Assembly (NCBI GenBank): GCA_013285855.1
Contig: JABDGW010000005.1
Coordinates: forward strand, 1-61,541
Direction: 5' to 3'
DNA: 61,541 bases
DNA from: Bacteroidota bacterium
Lineage (GTDB): Bacteria; Bacteroidota; Bacteroidia; Chitinophagales; Chitinophagaceae
Positions 17,593 through 26,982 of this stretch are shown piece by piece (position 1 is the first letter of the stretch; each line of letters opens with the position of its first letter). The notes under the pieces are model-generated. The model was given only the letters and a program-made list of their open reading frames with translations, did no database searches and was not told the origin of the DNA. A program made the translations under genes and the position numbers.

Positions 17593-18153
17593 TCATTTAT
17601 TAAATTCATAAATAAGTAATGAATAAATATAAGAATCCAGGAATCTGCCATCATAAAAATAATTCTCCCTAAAGTGTGCTTCAAGCACAAAATTATTTTT
17701 CTCTAACAATTTTACTGAAGCCGTGTTCAAAGGGTTTACATTAGCCTCAATAGAATGTAATTTCATAATATTGAAACCATAATTTAAAACTGCCTGCATC
17801 GCTTCCTGCATAATTCCCTTTTTCTGAAAATTATCATTCAGCAAATAACCAATCTCGCTGCGGTAATGTTCTTTTTCCATTCTCCAAAAACCAATAGTGC
17901 CTATAAGCTCCTTTGTATTTTTTAATAAGATTCCCCACGTAATAGCTTCATTATTTTTTATAGAATTAATTATTGCATTGATATAATTCAAAGCATCCGT
18001 TTCTGTTTTTGGTAAAGGTCTGTCAATGTATTGCATTACCGTTTTGCTTGACCGGAGCTTAAACATTTCAGGAACATCATCAATAGTAATTTCTCTTAAC
18101 AATAACCTCTCTGTTATTAATGTTGGGAAAGGATAAAAATTTACCTGCAGCAT
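17593..18153 (-). CDS. GNAT family N-acetyltransferase (RimJ/RimL-like)
   Basis: 186 residues, full-length for the Acetyltransf_3 group. It opens with the characteristic ITERLLLREITIDDVPEMFKL, has strand beta-4 as LIGTIGFWRMEKEHYRSEIGYLL, the acetyl-CoA-binding loop as FQKKGIMQEAMQAVLNYGF, and ends with NTASVKLLEKNNFVLEAHFRENYFYDG. These proteins transfer acetyl from acetyl-CoA to the N-terminus of ribosomal proteins or to small amines; the substrate cannot be told from sequence. The gene is divergent from photolyase, sharing a 74-base upstream region. Confidence 0.88.
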   Translation of the reverse strand: MLQVNFYPFPTLITERLLLREITIDDVPEMFKLRSSKTVMQYIDRPLPKTETDALNYINAIINSIKNNEAITWGILLKNTKELIGTIGFWRMEKEHYRSEIGYLLNDNFQKKGIMQEAMQAVLNYGFNIMKLHSIEANVNPLNTASVKLLEKNNFVLEAHFRENYFYDGRFLDSYIYSLLIYEFNK

Positions 18154-18227
18154 ACTATAAATTTAGCAGTATGAAAATAATTATGTTATTGAAGAACTAT
18201 TCTTTTCATTATTTGTTTTAAAACAAT

Positions 18228-19544
18228 ATGAGTGTGCCTGTAAATGTAATGTGGTTTCGCCGGGATCTGCGGTTACACGATAATGCTGCTTTGTATTATG
18301 CATTGAGAGATAAGCATCCTGTTTTGCCCATCTTTATTTTCGATAAAAATATTTTGGATGATCTTGAAGATAAAAAAGACAGGCGTGTTGAGTTTATACA
18401 TGAAGCATTAATTGAAATGCAGGATGAATTAGAAAAACATGAAACTTCCGTGGAGATTTATTACGATACTCCAAAGAATGCTTTTATCCAACTGCTAAAA
18501 AAATATACTATTCAAAAAGTATTTACAAACGAAGATTATGAGCAGTATGCAATTGATCGCGATAAAGAAATATCAACATTGTTACAAAAGTATCATGCAG
18601 AATTAAAACTTTATAAAGACCATGTTATTTTTTCAAAAAACGAAATTGTAAAAGATAATGGCGAACCGTACACTGTGTTTACTCCATATAGTAAAAATTG
18701 GATGGCAGCATTAAATAAATTTTATTTGAAATCATATCCCACAAAAAAAAATTTTGAGCATTTTTATAAACAGGGTAGACAACTGATTCCTTCGCTTGAA
18801 AGCATGGGTTTTGAAAAAGCTGGGAAATCTTTTCCATCTAAAACTATCTCTAAACACTTAATAAAAAATTATAAGCAAACAAGAGATTTCCCCGGCATTC
18901 ACGGCACCAGCAGGTTGAGTGTACATTTACGTTTTGGAACTATAAGTATTCGTGAGCTTGCATCAGCAACAACGGAATTAAGCAGCACTTATTTAAATGA
19001 ATTGATATGGCGCGATTTTTATCACATGATACTCTGGCATTTTCCGCATATACGTGTTGAAAAAGCATTTCGCAAAGAAATGGATTCAATTGAATGGCGT
19101 AATAATGAGAAAGAATTCAAAGCCTGGTGCGATGGCAAAACAGGTTATCCAATAGTTGACGCAGGGATGCGTGAACTAAATAAAACCGGTTTTATGCATA
19201 ACCGTGTGCGCATGATCACTGCTTCATTTCTTTCTAAACATTTATTAATTGACTGGCGCTGGGGCGAAGCCTATTTTGCAAAAAAATTATTAGATTATGA
19301 TTATGCACCTAATAATGGCGGCTGGCAATGGAGCGCGGGCACAGGCTGTGATGCAATGCCTTATTTCAGGATATTTAATCCAACGGCACAGGCAAAAAAA
19401 TTTGATAAGGATTTGAAATATATAAGAACATGGATTTCTGAACTGGATTCATTTGATTACCCGCAACCTATAGTTGAACATGAGTTTGCAAGAAAGCGGG
19501 CATTGGAAGTTTATACAAAAGCAGCTAAGAGCAAAAATAATTAA
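18228..19544 (+). CDS. phrB: Deoxyribodipyrimidine photolyase
   Basis: 438 residues, class I photolyase/cryptochrome family. The N-terminal Rossmann-type domain starts with VMWFRRDLRLHDNAAL and would hold the antenna pigment. The FAD-binding domain includes GTSRLSVHLRFGTIS, NELIWRDFYHM, GYPIVDAGMREL, GFMHNRVRM and WQWSAGTGCDAMPYFRIFNP, where the Trp and Asn/Met motifs are those of light-dependent CPD repair. The enzyme uses blue light to split cyclobutane pyrimidine dimers. It is convergent with mqnD and the two stop regions overlap by 4 bases. Cryptochrome function without repair cannot be excluded, but the motif set favours a CPD photolyase. Confidence 0.93.
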   Translation: MSVPVNVMWFRRDLRLHDNAALYYALRDKHPVLPIFIFDKNILDDLEDKKDRRVEFIHEALIEMQDELEKHETSVEIYYDTPKNAFIQLLKKYTIQKVFTNEDYEQYAIDRDKEISTLLQKYHAELKLYKDHVIFSKNEIVKDNGEPYTVFTPYSKNWMAALNKFYLKSYPTKKNFEHFYKQGRQLIPSLESMGFEKAGKSFPSKTISKHLIKNYKQTRDFPGIHGTSRLSVHLRFGTISIRELASATTELSSTYLNELIWRDFYHMILWHFPHIRVEKAFRKEMDSIEWRNNEKEFKAWCDGKTGYPIVDAGMRELNKTGFMHNRVRMITASFLSKHLLIDWRWGEAYFAKKLLDYDYAPNNGGWQWSAGTGCDAMPYFRIFNPTAQAKKFDKDLKYIRTWISELDSFDYPQPIVEHEFARKRALEVYTKAAKSKNN

Positions 19545-20359
19545 GCAGGGATTGTATGTTGTTGCTGAATGCTTTCATAAACTTCTAATAATTTATTAAC
19601 TGCTTTCTTTCCATCCTTACCTAATTCAATAGAAAAATTATTTACATATAAATCTATGTGTTGTCGCATTACAACCTCACTCATTTCCTGCGCATGATTT
19701 TTTACATACACACTAAGTTTATTATAATTATTTTTAAAAGCGTACTCAACACTTTGCTTTATTAATACATCAACATCCTTAATTATTTTTTTATCTAAAT
19801 TTTTTTTGGCAACAATCCCTCCCAATGGAATGGGCAGCTCTGTTTTTGTTTCCCAGTAATCGCCAAGATCAATTAGCTTATGCAAACCTTTTTCTTTGTA
19901 TGTAAAACGGTTTTCGTGAATGATAACGCCTGCATCCACTTCATTTTTTAATACAGCATCTTCAATCTCATTAAACACTTTAAACACTTTATTTTTTGCA
20001 TTGGGAAATGCAAGTGAAAAAAGCATGTGCGCTGTGGTGTTTTCACCCGGTATTGCAATCAATTTATCATTTAATTCATCAATATTCAATTTCGACTTGG
20101 CAATGAGCAACGGGCCAACACTTTTACCTAAAGCACCACCGCTTTCAAGTAATAAATAATTATTTATCAACAATGGCAAAACCCCATAGCTGATCTTTGT
20201 TACATCTAATTTTTGTTGCAGCGCCCATTCATTTAATGTTTGTACATCTTCCAGTACAACATCAAATTCATATTCCGCTGTATTAATTTTTTTATTTACC
20301 AGTGCATCAAAAATGAATGTATCATTCGGGCAAGGTGAAAAACCAAGCGTTAATTTCAT
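19541..20359 (-). CDS. mqnD: 1,4-dihydroxy-6-naphthoate synthase
   Basis: 272 residues; last specific enzyme in the ring-forming part of the futalosine pathway, converting cyclic dehypoxanthinyl futalosine to 1,4-dihydroxy-6-naphthoate for menaquinone. Family marks include GFSPCPNDTFIFDAL at the start, the KISYGVLPLL block, PGENTTAHML, the conserved IIHENRFTY with the catalytic His, and IPLGGIVAKK. It lies 8 bases after the futalosine hydrolase gene, so the two steps are encoded in one unit. Menaquinone is the respiratory quinone of Bacteroidota, consistent with the organism. Confidence 0.95.
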   Translation of the reverse strand: MKLTLGFSPCPNDTFIFDALVNKKINTAEYEFDVVLEDVQTLNEWALQQKLDVTKISYGVLPLLINNYLLLESGGALGKSVGPLLIAKSKLNIDELNDKLIAIPGENTTAHMLFSLAFPNAKNKVFKVFNEIEDAVLKNEVDAGVIIHENRFTYKEKGLHKLIDLGDYWETKTELPIPLGGIVAKKNLDKKIIKDVDVLIKQSVEYAFKNNYNKLSVYVKNHAQEMSEVVMRQHIDLYVNNFSIELGKDGKKAVNKLLEVYESIQQQHTIPA

Positions 20360-20367
20360 ACAATCAG

Positions 20368-21036
20368 CTATGCTATTTTATACAGTTTGTCAATGTATTT
20401 TATTAGTGTTGAATTTAAATTATCAAGTGCTTCTTTCATCATCCATTTACTTTTATCTCTTTCCCCAATATAATTACTGATGGTACGCATTTGCAAAAAC
20501 ATGGTATTAGTGTTTCTACAGGTATAATGCAATGCAGCACCTTCCATAGATTCTGTTACAGGCTCATATTTTTTTACAAGCTGCTTAACGCGTTCCCGGC
20601 GCGTGGTAATTTCATTTACAGTAATACCTGTTACAGTTTTTAATTTTAAAAGATTTAATTTTTCAATATGCGGGTTGGGCAATGCTCTTTTTATATAAGG
20701 AGGATAATTTGTTTTTTCTAATTTTAAATTGAAAAGATCTCTCCATTTTCCATTTTCTTCAACACCGGCATTGCCTTCAAATTCTTTATCAATCACTACC
20801 ACTTTTCCCAACGCAACAGCGTTATCAAAACAACCTGCCATTCCAACCTGCAATATCAAATCCGGTTTTTCTTCCATTATCAGTTTTGTAAGTGAATAAG
20901 TTGTTGCCATCATACCCACGCCGGATTGATGAAAGTATATTTTAAAACGTTTGCTTTTTTCTGTATATAGTTTGTCAATGTTTGAAAAACATGGCATCCA
21001 TTCGCCAACTGTAGCCGCTGAAATAAAAACACGCAT
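20368..21036 (-). CDS. mqnB: Futalosine hydrolase
   Basis: About 222 residues from ATG 21036 (a TTG at 21045 would add three). A nucleoside phosphorylase-fold enzyme that removes hypoxanthine from futalosine in the alternative menaquinone pathway. Visible marks are VFISAATVGEWMP, the nucleoside-binding VGMAGCF near residue 70, the VVVIDKEFEGNAG segment, and the active-site loop ESMEGAALHYTC with the catalytic Met-Glu pair. RTISNYIGERDKSKW near the end is typical for MqnB. Its pairing with mqnD strongly supports this over a general nucleosidase such as MTA/SAH nucleosidase. Confidence 0.92.
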   Translation of the reverse strand: MRVFISAATVGEWMPCFSNIDKLYTEKSKRFKIYFHQSGVGMMATTYSLTKLIMEEKPDLILQVGMAGCFDNAVALGKVVVIDKEFEGNAGVEENGKWRDLFNLKLEKTNYPPYIKRALPNPHIEKLNLLKLKTVTGITVNEITTRRERVKQLVKKYEPVTESMEGAALHYTCRNTNTMFLQMRTISNYIGERDKSKWMMKEALDNLNSTLIKYIDKLYKIA

Positions 21037-21211
21037 AGCGGGCAAATTTCGTAATAAATGGCTTATACTTTATTAATAATTCATCCTTCATTAATAATTT
21101 TTTTATGTATTAATTTTGGTTTATAGCACATCAATTATTGCGTTGCATTTTTTTTACTATTAATTAATTATACAACTTTAGTTTCACATTTTTTACAGTA
21201 TTTGTTTATTG

Positions 21212-21219
21212 TAACTTTG
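21212..21219 (+). promoter_or_regulatory. Bacteroidota-type -7 element upstream of the pterin gene cluster
   Basis: TAACTTTG matches the TAnnTTTG -7 consensus of Bacteroidota and lies 20 bases before the first PTPS start codon. A clear TTTG -33 box at the usual spacing is not visible, so this is a partial match. Confidence 0.5.
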
Positions 21220-21239
21220 CGCAAATTTTAAGAATAGTA

Positions 21240-21659
21240 ATGGTTTATCTTACAAGACTGGAACATTTTAATGCGGCACATAAACTATATAATCCAGCCT
21301 GGAGCAAACAAAAAAATGAAGCAGTTTTTGGAGAATGTGCTAATGAGAACTGGCACGGGCACAACTTTGATCTTTATGTAACCGTAAAGGGAAATCCTGA
21401 TAAAGATTCCGGTTTTGTAATGGATGCAAAACAATTAAGCCACTTAATTAAAGAAAACGTAATAGAAAAACTCGATCACAAAAATCTGAATCTTGATGTT
21501 GATTTTTTATCAGGCAAAATATGCAGTACAGAAAATCTTGTTATAGAAATCTGGAAGCAACTGCTGCCGCACATTCCGGCAAATGTTACACTGCACAGTT
21601 TAAAATTATATGAAACACCAAGAATTTATGTTGAATATTTTGGAGAAAATTTACAATGA
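21240..21659 (+). CDS. 6-pyruvoyl-tetrahydropterin synthase family protein, copy 1
   Basis: 139 residues of the PTPS/QueD fold. Zinc ligands are visible as the HFNAAH His (residue 13) and the HGH pair of ECANENWHGHNF; the catalytic Cys precedes HGH with five residues between, the spacing of eukaryotic-type PTPS-II, while QueD proteins have CxxxHGH. DHKNLN and the late LYET provide the Asp-His and Glu of the active site. Expected activity is conversion of dihydroneopterin triphosphate to 6-pyruvoyl-tetrahydropterin. It is first in a three-gene unit with a second PTPS copy (4-base ATGA overlap) and folE. A QueD role in queuosine cannot be excluded. Confidence 0.88.
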   Translation: MVYLTRLEHFNAAHKLYNPAWSKQKNEAVFGECANENWHGHNFDLYVTVKGNPDKDSGFVMDAKQLSHLIKENVIEKLDHKNLNLDVDFLSGKICSTENLVIEIWKQLLPHIPANVTLHSLKLYETPRIYVEYFGENLQ

Positions 21660-22066
21660 ATAAAGTAGCCGTTTACAGAAAAGAACATTTCAATGCAGCA
21701 CATCGTTTGCACAATCCTGAGTTTGATGAAGCAACAAATGAAAAAATATTTGGCAAGTGTAATAACCCGCATTTTCATGGCCACAATTATGAATTGATTG
21801 TAAAACTTACAGGAGAACCTGATAAACAAACAGGCTATGTTATAGATTTAAAAGAGCTGAGCGGTATCATCAAAGAAAATGTTTTAAGGCGTTTCGATCA
21901 CAAAAATCTAAATCTTGATGTTGCCGAATTTGAACACCTGAACCCAACTGCAGAAAATATTGTGATCGTTATTTATAATATTTTGCGCCCTTTAATAAGC
22001 AATCATTTGGATATGCAAATACGTTTATATGAAACAGAAAGAAATTTTGTAGAGTATCCTGTATAA
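21656..22066 (+). CDS. 6-pyruvoyl-tetrahydropterin synthase family protein, copy 2
   Basis: 136 residues, paralogous to the gene before it: both share HFNAAH, FG-C-x5-HGHN, an identical DHKNLNLDV and a terminal LYET followed by a VEY segment. Here the motif is FGKCNNPHFHGHNYEL, which is close to the animal PTPS signature. All zinc and catalytic residues look intact, so two active enzymes are possible. The start codon overlaps the stop of copy 1 (ATGA), giving tight translational coupling, and folE follows after 21 bases. Why two copies are kept is unknown: a heteromeric enzyme, different pterin products, or one copy serving queuosine synthesis are options. Confidence 0.88.
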   Translation: MNKVAVYRKEHFNAAHRLHNPEFDEATNEKIFGKCNNPHFHGHNYELIVKLTGEPDKQTGYVIDLKELSGIIKENVLRRFDHKNLNLDVAEFEHLNPTAENIVIVIYNILRPLISNHLDMQIRLYETERNFVEYPV

Positions 22067-22087
22067 TAACTAAACAAATTTTTAAAG

Positions 22088-22684
22088 ATGTCATACGAAA
22101 GAAAAGAAATTTATAACGAAGAAGAAATAAACGGGATTAAAGAAAACTATAAAAGCGTTATTGAATTATTGGGAGAAAATCCGCACCGCGAAGGATTAAT
22201 AAAAACACCCGAACGCATAGCAAAAGCCATGTTGTTTAATACGCAGGGCTATAACCAGGATGCTGTTGCTATTTTAAATTCTGCAAAATTTCATGAAGAC
22301 ATTAGCGAAATGATCCTTGTAAAAGACATAGAATTATACAGCATGTGCGAGCACCACATGTTGCCTTTTTTTGGCAAAGCGCATATTGCTTATATTCCAA
22401 ATGGTTACATAACAGGTTTAAGCAAAATTGCAAGAGTGGTTGATGTATTTGCGCGCAGGTTGCAGGTGCAGGAAAGATTAACCACACAAATTTTAGATGC
22501 TATAAAAGAAGCCCTGAACCCTATTGGTGTTGCTGTGGTAATTGAAGCCAAACATTTATGCATGATGATGCGTGGTGTGCAAAAACAAAACTCTGTTACA
22601 ACAACTTCTGCTTTTGCAGGTGAGTTTGAAAAATATCCGACACGCAATGAATTTCTAAAGCTTATCAGTTCTAATCTCAGTTAA
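22088..22684 (+). CDS. folE: GTP cyclohydrolase I
   Basis: 198 residues. Converts GTP to 7,8-dihydroneopterin triphosphate, the common precursor of folate and biopterin-type cofactors and the substrate of PTPS enzymes encoded directly upstream. Signature blocks are [17 protein letters not shown], the zinc and catalytic [42 protein letters not shown] and [12 protein letters not shown]. Length and order are standard for FolE type I. Its last 30 bases overlap the end of the convergent potassium channel gene. Confidence 0.96.
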   Translation: MSYERKEIYNEEEINGIKENYKSVIELLGENPHREGLIKTPERIAKAMLFNTQGYNQDAVAILNSAKFHEDISEMILVKDIELYSMCEHHMLPFFGKAHIAYIPNGYITGLSKIARVVDVFARRLQVQERLTTQILDAIKEALNPIGVAVVIEAKHLCMMMRGVQKQNSVTTTSAFAGEFEKYPTRNEFLKLISSNLS

Positions 22685-23644
22685 TTTTTCAACTTTTATA
22701 GGTTTATAATTATGTAATTTATTTACTTCAACAATTGTTGTTGTGTTGTCTTCATTTTCGTAAAACATGCTTTCAAATTTTGCATTAAAGATTATTTCAT
22801 CAAACCTGTACGATGTTCGCTGTAAAACCGTATTGGAAAATATATCATCAAACCCTCTTACCAAAACATATACTTCTGCATCAGTGGCCCGCAAATCTTC
22901 CAATGTAAATCCATATAAAGGACTGTCTTCATTAATTGGGTGAACGACTGTCCAGTTCATCGGCAGGCTGTCAACCCTGTTTCTTTCAAGCGGCAATTGA
23001 TAAAATTTAAATTGTGCGTTTTCATCAGTTTCAGTAAGCCCGAATGTTACGGTTACTTCAACATTGGTAAGGTTGTGATTTTCTTTATAAGAAACAAAGC
23101 GGAACATTAAACCGGTTATATCACGATAAGGAGCAACCAATGCATGTTTGCTGAAACGCAGGTAAGCACGCGGCCTTGAAAATCTTCCATACAAAATACC
23201 TGTTATCAATGCAAAAGAAGAAAGCCCTGTTAACGCTTCTATAGAAGCGAAACCTCCCGCCAGGTAACCGTCAGGATTTATTCGTCCATAACCTACTGTT
23301 GTAAATGTTTGAACACTAAAAAAATACAATTCAAAAAAATGATGTATAGAATTCCCCGGAAGAACTCCTGCAAATTCATTGTCGTTAAGCGAAAGATATA
23401 TAACAGTGAAAATAAAGTTTATAGAAATAAAAAAAATAATCAGCACTGCAGCAAACTTCAACACAGGCATTGTAAGCATTTTATAAAAAAAACTGATGCG
23501 TTCATAAAAACGCAATCCTCTTTTTCTTACATTATAACTGCCGTCCTTATTAATAAATCTTCCGCCCTGTGTATTAGCACTAACAGCAAAACCTGTATCT
23601 GCATTGTTTTTTAAACTGGAATTTATTTTTTTATGTGTTGCCAT
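22655..23644 (-). CDS. Inward-rectifier potassium channel, KirBac type
   Basis: 329 residues. Two membrane helices (about 62-84 and 128-152) flank a pore loop with the K+ selectivity filter TVGYG at residues 116-120. An N-terminal slide-helix region ([16 protein letters not shown]) and a long cytosolic immunoglobulin-like C-terminal domain ([23 protein letters not shown], then [12 protein letters not shown]-like and [26 protein letters not shown]) are standard for KirBac channels. It would carry potassium across the inner membrane, perhaps gated by lipids or ligands. Its 3' end overlaps folE by 30 bases on the opposite strand. Family identification is secure. Confidence 0.93.
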   Translation of the reverse strand: MATHKKINSSLKNNADTGFAVSANTQGGRFINKDGSYNVRKRGLRFYERISFFYKMLTMPVLKFAAVLIIFFISINFIFTVIYLSLNDNEFAGVLPGNSIHHFFELYFFSVQTFTTVGYGRINPDGYLAGGFASIEALTGLSSFALITGILYGRFSRPRAYLRFSKHALVAPYRDITGLMFRFVSYKENHNLTNVEVTVTFGLTETDENAQFKFYQLPLERNRVDSLPMNWTVVHPINEDSPLYGFTLEDLRATDAEVYVLVRGFDDIFSNTVLQRTSYRFDEIIFNAKFESMFYENEDNTTTIVEVNKLHNYKPIKVEKLTEIRTDKL

Positions 23645-23789
23645 ATAATTTAAATAATTGTTTCATCAGATGGTAAAATTCAAGTAATGATTTTAAAGTT
23701 ACTAATTTGATTTTCATATGCAACGTTTAACCAGCAGAAGTATCAGGCATTAGCATCTATAAAAAATTATATTCTATTCCTCTCTCTTT

Positions 23790-23797
23790 TAACTTTG
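23790..23797 (+). promoter_or_regulatory. Bacteroidota-type -7 element upstream of the propeller histidine kinase
   Basis: TAACTTTG at 23790-23797 fits TAnnTTTG. It would place the transcript start near 23804, followed by AGGAAA (23801-23806). No good -33 TTTG was seen at the right distance. Confidence 0.5.
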
Positions 23798-23864
23798 ATC
23801 AGGAAATAATCAAATTTATTTCTTTAAATTTTTTACGTTACTCAAGTATATAATAACAGTTTGT

Positions 23865-26800
23865 TTGTTTTGTGCATGCTGCTCTTTTTTCATTATTGCT
23901 GCAGCACAGCAATTACCACATTTTTCTGAAAATCTTACAACAGAAAATGGCCTTGGCAGTAATACTATAAATGATGTTGCGCAAGATAATAACGGCTTTT
24001 TATGGATTGCAACTTCTGACGGCTTAGACCGCTTTGATGGCACTGAAGTAGTACAATATTTTCATGAAGGGAACAAAAATTCGCTTCCGCATAATTACGT
24101 GTACTGTTTAAAAAAATTGCCCGAAAATTATCTTGCTATTGGTACACAAGGCGGGCTTTCATTTTATAATATTAATAACGGAGTTTTTAAAAATTTTTAC
24201 TATAAACATGATGCTGCGATGGATGAATATAATAATACTATTCTTGAACTTGAAACAGACAGCAGCGGAAATCTTTGGGCTCTTTCAAGAAACTGTATTT
24301 TTATTTTTGATTCAAACCTTCAACTTAAAAAACTTATCTCATCTGCTTTTACAAAAGCAGATGCAATTAAAGAACGCCTGAAATTTGCAGATAAAATTTT
24401 GCCTTTATCAAATGGAGATGTGTTGCTTTACACGTACAACGAAGGCTGGAGTATTTATTCATTCAAAACAGGTAAACTTATTCCGGCAAAAAATTCTCCG
24501 GTGTTGAAACAATTAAATTTTTTAAATGATATATCTCCTCCACATGTAAATAAATATTTTGCCGCAACACACCTCTTTACTGTTTTCAAAAAATATTTTG
24601 CATGCATACCTGCAAATAAAGACAGTTTGTTTTTTTATGATATGAACGGAAACAAAGTAAGCAGTTGCTTTTTACCTTACAATAAATATCCTTATGTGAT
24701 GTGGGACCAACATCTTTCAGTAATTGACTCTAACAAAATATTGTTTTTATTTCACAATAAGGGTTTTGCTGTTATTCCTGTTACGTGGAAGCACGATCAG
24801 CCTGTACTGCATGAATTGTCCCAGGTTTTATTTAATGATCGTGAATACAATACTGCTTTCTGCGATATGCAGGGAAACTGGTGGCTGGCAGCATATGAAA
24901 CAGGCCTACAAAAAATTTCGCCTTATAAACAATATTTTAATGGCGAACAGCTTATTGATGAAAATACAGGTGAGCACATTAAATCGGAAATCGTTTCACT
25001 CAACAAGTTTAATAACACGGTATGGATTGCTTCTTATGGTGATGGTTTTTTTGAAACAGATATTTCAACAGGAAAACAGCAACAACATCTTTTTTATAAT
25101 ACAGGTAATGATACATGGGCAAATCATGTATGGAACTTTCACCGGGTAAGTGATGATACGCTTTGGATAGGCACACAGGCAGGAATGTTTTGGTATAAAA
25201 TATCCTCACAAAAATATGGCCGGTTGCATTCATATCCGGGTAAACCAGCGGCAATTGATTCTTTACCCATTACTACACAATTTACTGACAGTCATGGTTT
25301 GGTTTGGATGGGATTAGGGAAAGGAAAAGGTGTATGTTATTTTGATAATAATAAAAAAAGTTTTACTTATTATCCTGGCAATAGTGACCAAGGCTATCCT
25401 TTGCGTTATCCTACTTGCATTGCTGAAGACGCGCACAATAATCTTTGGTTTGTGAATGATGCCAGCACAATGCTTGTTTATTGGAAACGCAGTACCAATC
25501 AATTTAAAACAATCACTTTGCCATCTGCTATACAAAAACAGGTTGGTAATTTAAATGGAATCTGGTATAAAAATGATTCATCTGTATGGTTAGGCTCTGT
25601 TACCAGCGGACTTATAAAGTTTAATCCTGTATTCGGTTTAATAACAGTATATGATCATCAAAATGGTTTAAATAACAACCATATCACCAGCATTTTTGAA
25701 GACGCTAAAAAAAGATTGTGGCTTGCCACCGAAGGCGGACTTGCATGTTTCAGTCAGCACACCGGCAACTTTATTAACTACACGCAAAAAGATGGTTTGC
25801 CTGTTCAATATCCAACTGATGAGTTTTTTTATGATACATCATCACATCTCTTATATGCAGGCGGTGTTGGTGCATTTTTTTATTTTAATCCTTCTATGAT
25901 CAGCTTTAACCAGCCACCTCAAAAAACTTTTATTACAGCTATGCAGGTAAATGGCAAGCCTTACCTGATAAATAAAAACAAACCTGCAAAATTCAAATCG
26001 CAGCAAAATGATATCACTATACAATACGCTGCAGTTGATCTTACAAACGGCGCTGCCACAAAATATGCATATAAACTTATTGGTGAAGATACCGGCTGGA
26101 TAAATGCAGGAAGCCAGCGGCAAATTAATTTCAGTCATCTCGCTGCGGGCAACTATGTTTTCATGGTTCGTGCTGCAAACAACAGCGGCATTTGGAGTTC
26201 CCGAACAGCAAGCATTCAGTTTACTATAATTCCTCCATTCACACAAACAATCTTGTTTTATGTATTGATCTTAGTTGGCATCGCCGGAATTTTTTATGCA
26301 TTATATCGTTTTCGTTTAAACCAGTTAATGCGTACAGAACTTGTGCGCAGCGAGATCTCAAAAAATCTTCATGATGAAGTTGGCTCTAATCTTACCAACA
26401 TTAGCCTTAGCAGTTTATTGGCGCAAAAACAAATGAGTAATAAAGATGCAGTAAACCGTTTGTTGCAAAGAATATATGAAGACAGTCAAACTGTATCGGA
26501 ATCTATGCGCGAAATTATATGGAGCATCAATCCCAAGATTGATACAATGAGTGATGCTTTACCGCACATGTTGCGTTATGCATCTGGTTTGCTTGAAGCA
26601 AATAATATTCAATTGCAGGCTGAAATAATGCCGGATGCAGAACAGCTTAAATTAAATATGAAAGAGCGTTATGATGTGTATCTTATTTTTAAGGAAGCTG
26701 TAAACAATATTGCAAAACATTCTAAAGCTGGTTATGCGCAAATTAAATTTTCATTGGTAAATAATAAACTTGTGATGGTTATTGCTGATGATGGCAAAGG

Positions 26801-26930
26801 TTTCAATATAAATGATCCTTTAATAAATAATGGCTTAAGAAATATGCAGGAAAGGGCACACGTACATAAATGGAAATTGCGGGTTGTCTCTCAGCCAGGT
26901 TGCGGAACAACAATTGAACTAAATGCATAA
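23865..26930 (+). CDS. Beta-propeller sensor histidine kinase (Reg_prop / Y_Y_Y type)
   Basis: At least 1021 residues. Repeated blades with motifs such as DNNGFLWIATSDGLDRFDG, SGNLWALS and KRLWLATEGGLACF form the periplasmic two-component propeller; a Y_Y_Y domain (IQYAAVDLTNGAATKYAYKL, AGNYVFMVRAANN) precedes one membrane helix (about residues 795-815). The cytosolic HisKA_3 domain has its His in NLHDEVGSNL (near 838) and the ATPase has DDGKGF and NNGLRNMQERA. TTG 23865 is a minimal start: it truncates the signal peptide. The frame is open back to 23799 without any ATG; an ATT at 23814, 8 bases after AGGAAA, would give a full signal peptide. It pairs with the LuxR-type regulator 52 bases downstream. 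Confidence 0.9.
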   Translation: MFCACCSFFIIAAAQQLPHFSENLTTENGLGSNTINDVAQDNNGFLWIATSDGLDRFDGTEVVQYFHEGNKNSLPHNYVYCLKKLPENYLAIGTQGGLSFYNINNGVFKNFYYKHDAAMDEYNNTILELETDSSGNLWALSRNCIFIFDSNLQLKKLISSAFTKADAIKERLKFADKILPLSNGDVLLYTYNEGWSIYSFKTGKLIPAKNSPVLKQLNFLNDISPPHVNKYFAATHLFTVFKKYFACIPANKDSLFFYDMNGNKVSSCFLPYNKYPYVMWDQHLSVIDSNKILFLFHNKGFAVIPVTWKHDQPVLHELSQVLFNDREYNTAFCDMQGNWWLAAYETGLQKISPYKQYFNGEQLIDENTGEHIKSEIVSLNKFNNTVWIASYGDGFFETDISTGKQQQHLFYNTGNDTWANHVWNFHRVSDDTLWIGTQAGMFWYKISSQKYGRLHSYPGKPAAIDSLPITTQFTDSHGLVWMGLGKGKGVCYFDNNKKSFTYYPGNSDQGYPLRYPTCIAEDAHNNLWFVNDASTMLVYWKRSTNQFKTITLPSAIQKQVGNLNGIWYKNDSSVWLGSVTSGLIKFNPVFGLITVYDHQNGLNNNHITSIFEDAKKRLWLATEGGLACFSQHTGNFINYTQKDGLPVQYPTDEFFYDTSSHLLYAGGVGAFFYFNPSMISFNQPPQKTFITAMQVNGKPYLINKNKPAKFKSQQNDITIQYAAVDLTNGAATKYAYKLIGEDTGWINAGSQRQINFSHLAAGNYVFMVRAANNSGIWSSRTASIQFTIIPPFTQTILFYVLILVGIAGIFYALYRFRLNQLMRTELVRSEISKNLHDEVGSNLTNISLSSLLAQKQMSNKDAVNRLLQRIYEDSQTVSESMREIIWSINPKIDTMSDALPHMLRYASGLLEANNIQLQAEIMPDAEQLKLNMKERYDVYLIFKEAVNNIAKHSKAGYAQIKFSLVNNKLVMVIADDGKGFNINDPLINNGLRNMQERAHVHKWKLRVVSQPGCGTTIELNA

Positions 26931-26982
26931 ACAACATAAACATGCTATTGGCAAAAAAAGCTTTCAATTCTAATTTTAAACA

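Noticed and set aside
21240-22066. Annotating both PTPS genes as queD
   Set aside because: Both have Cys-x5-HGH rather than the CxxxHGH of QueD, and they are coupled to folE; queC, queE or queF are not nearby.
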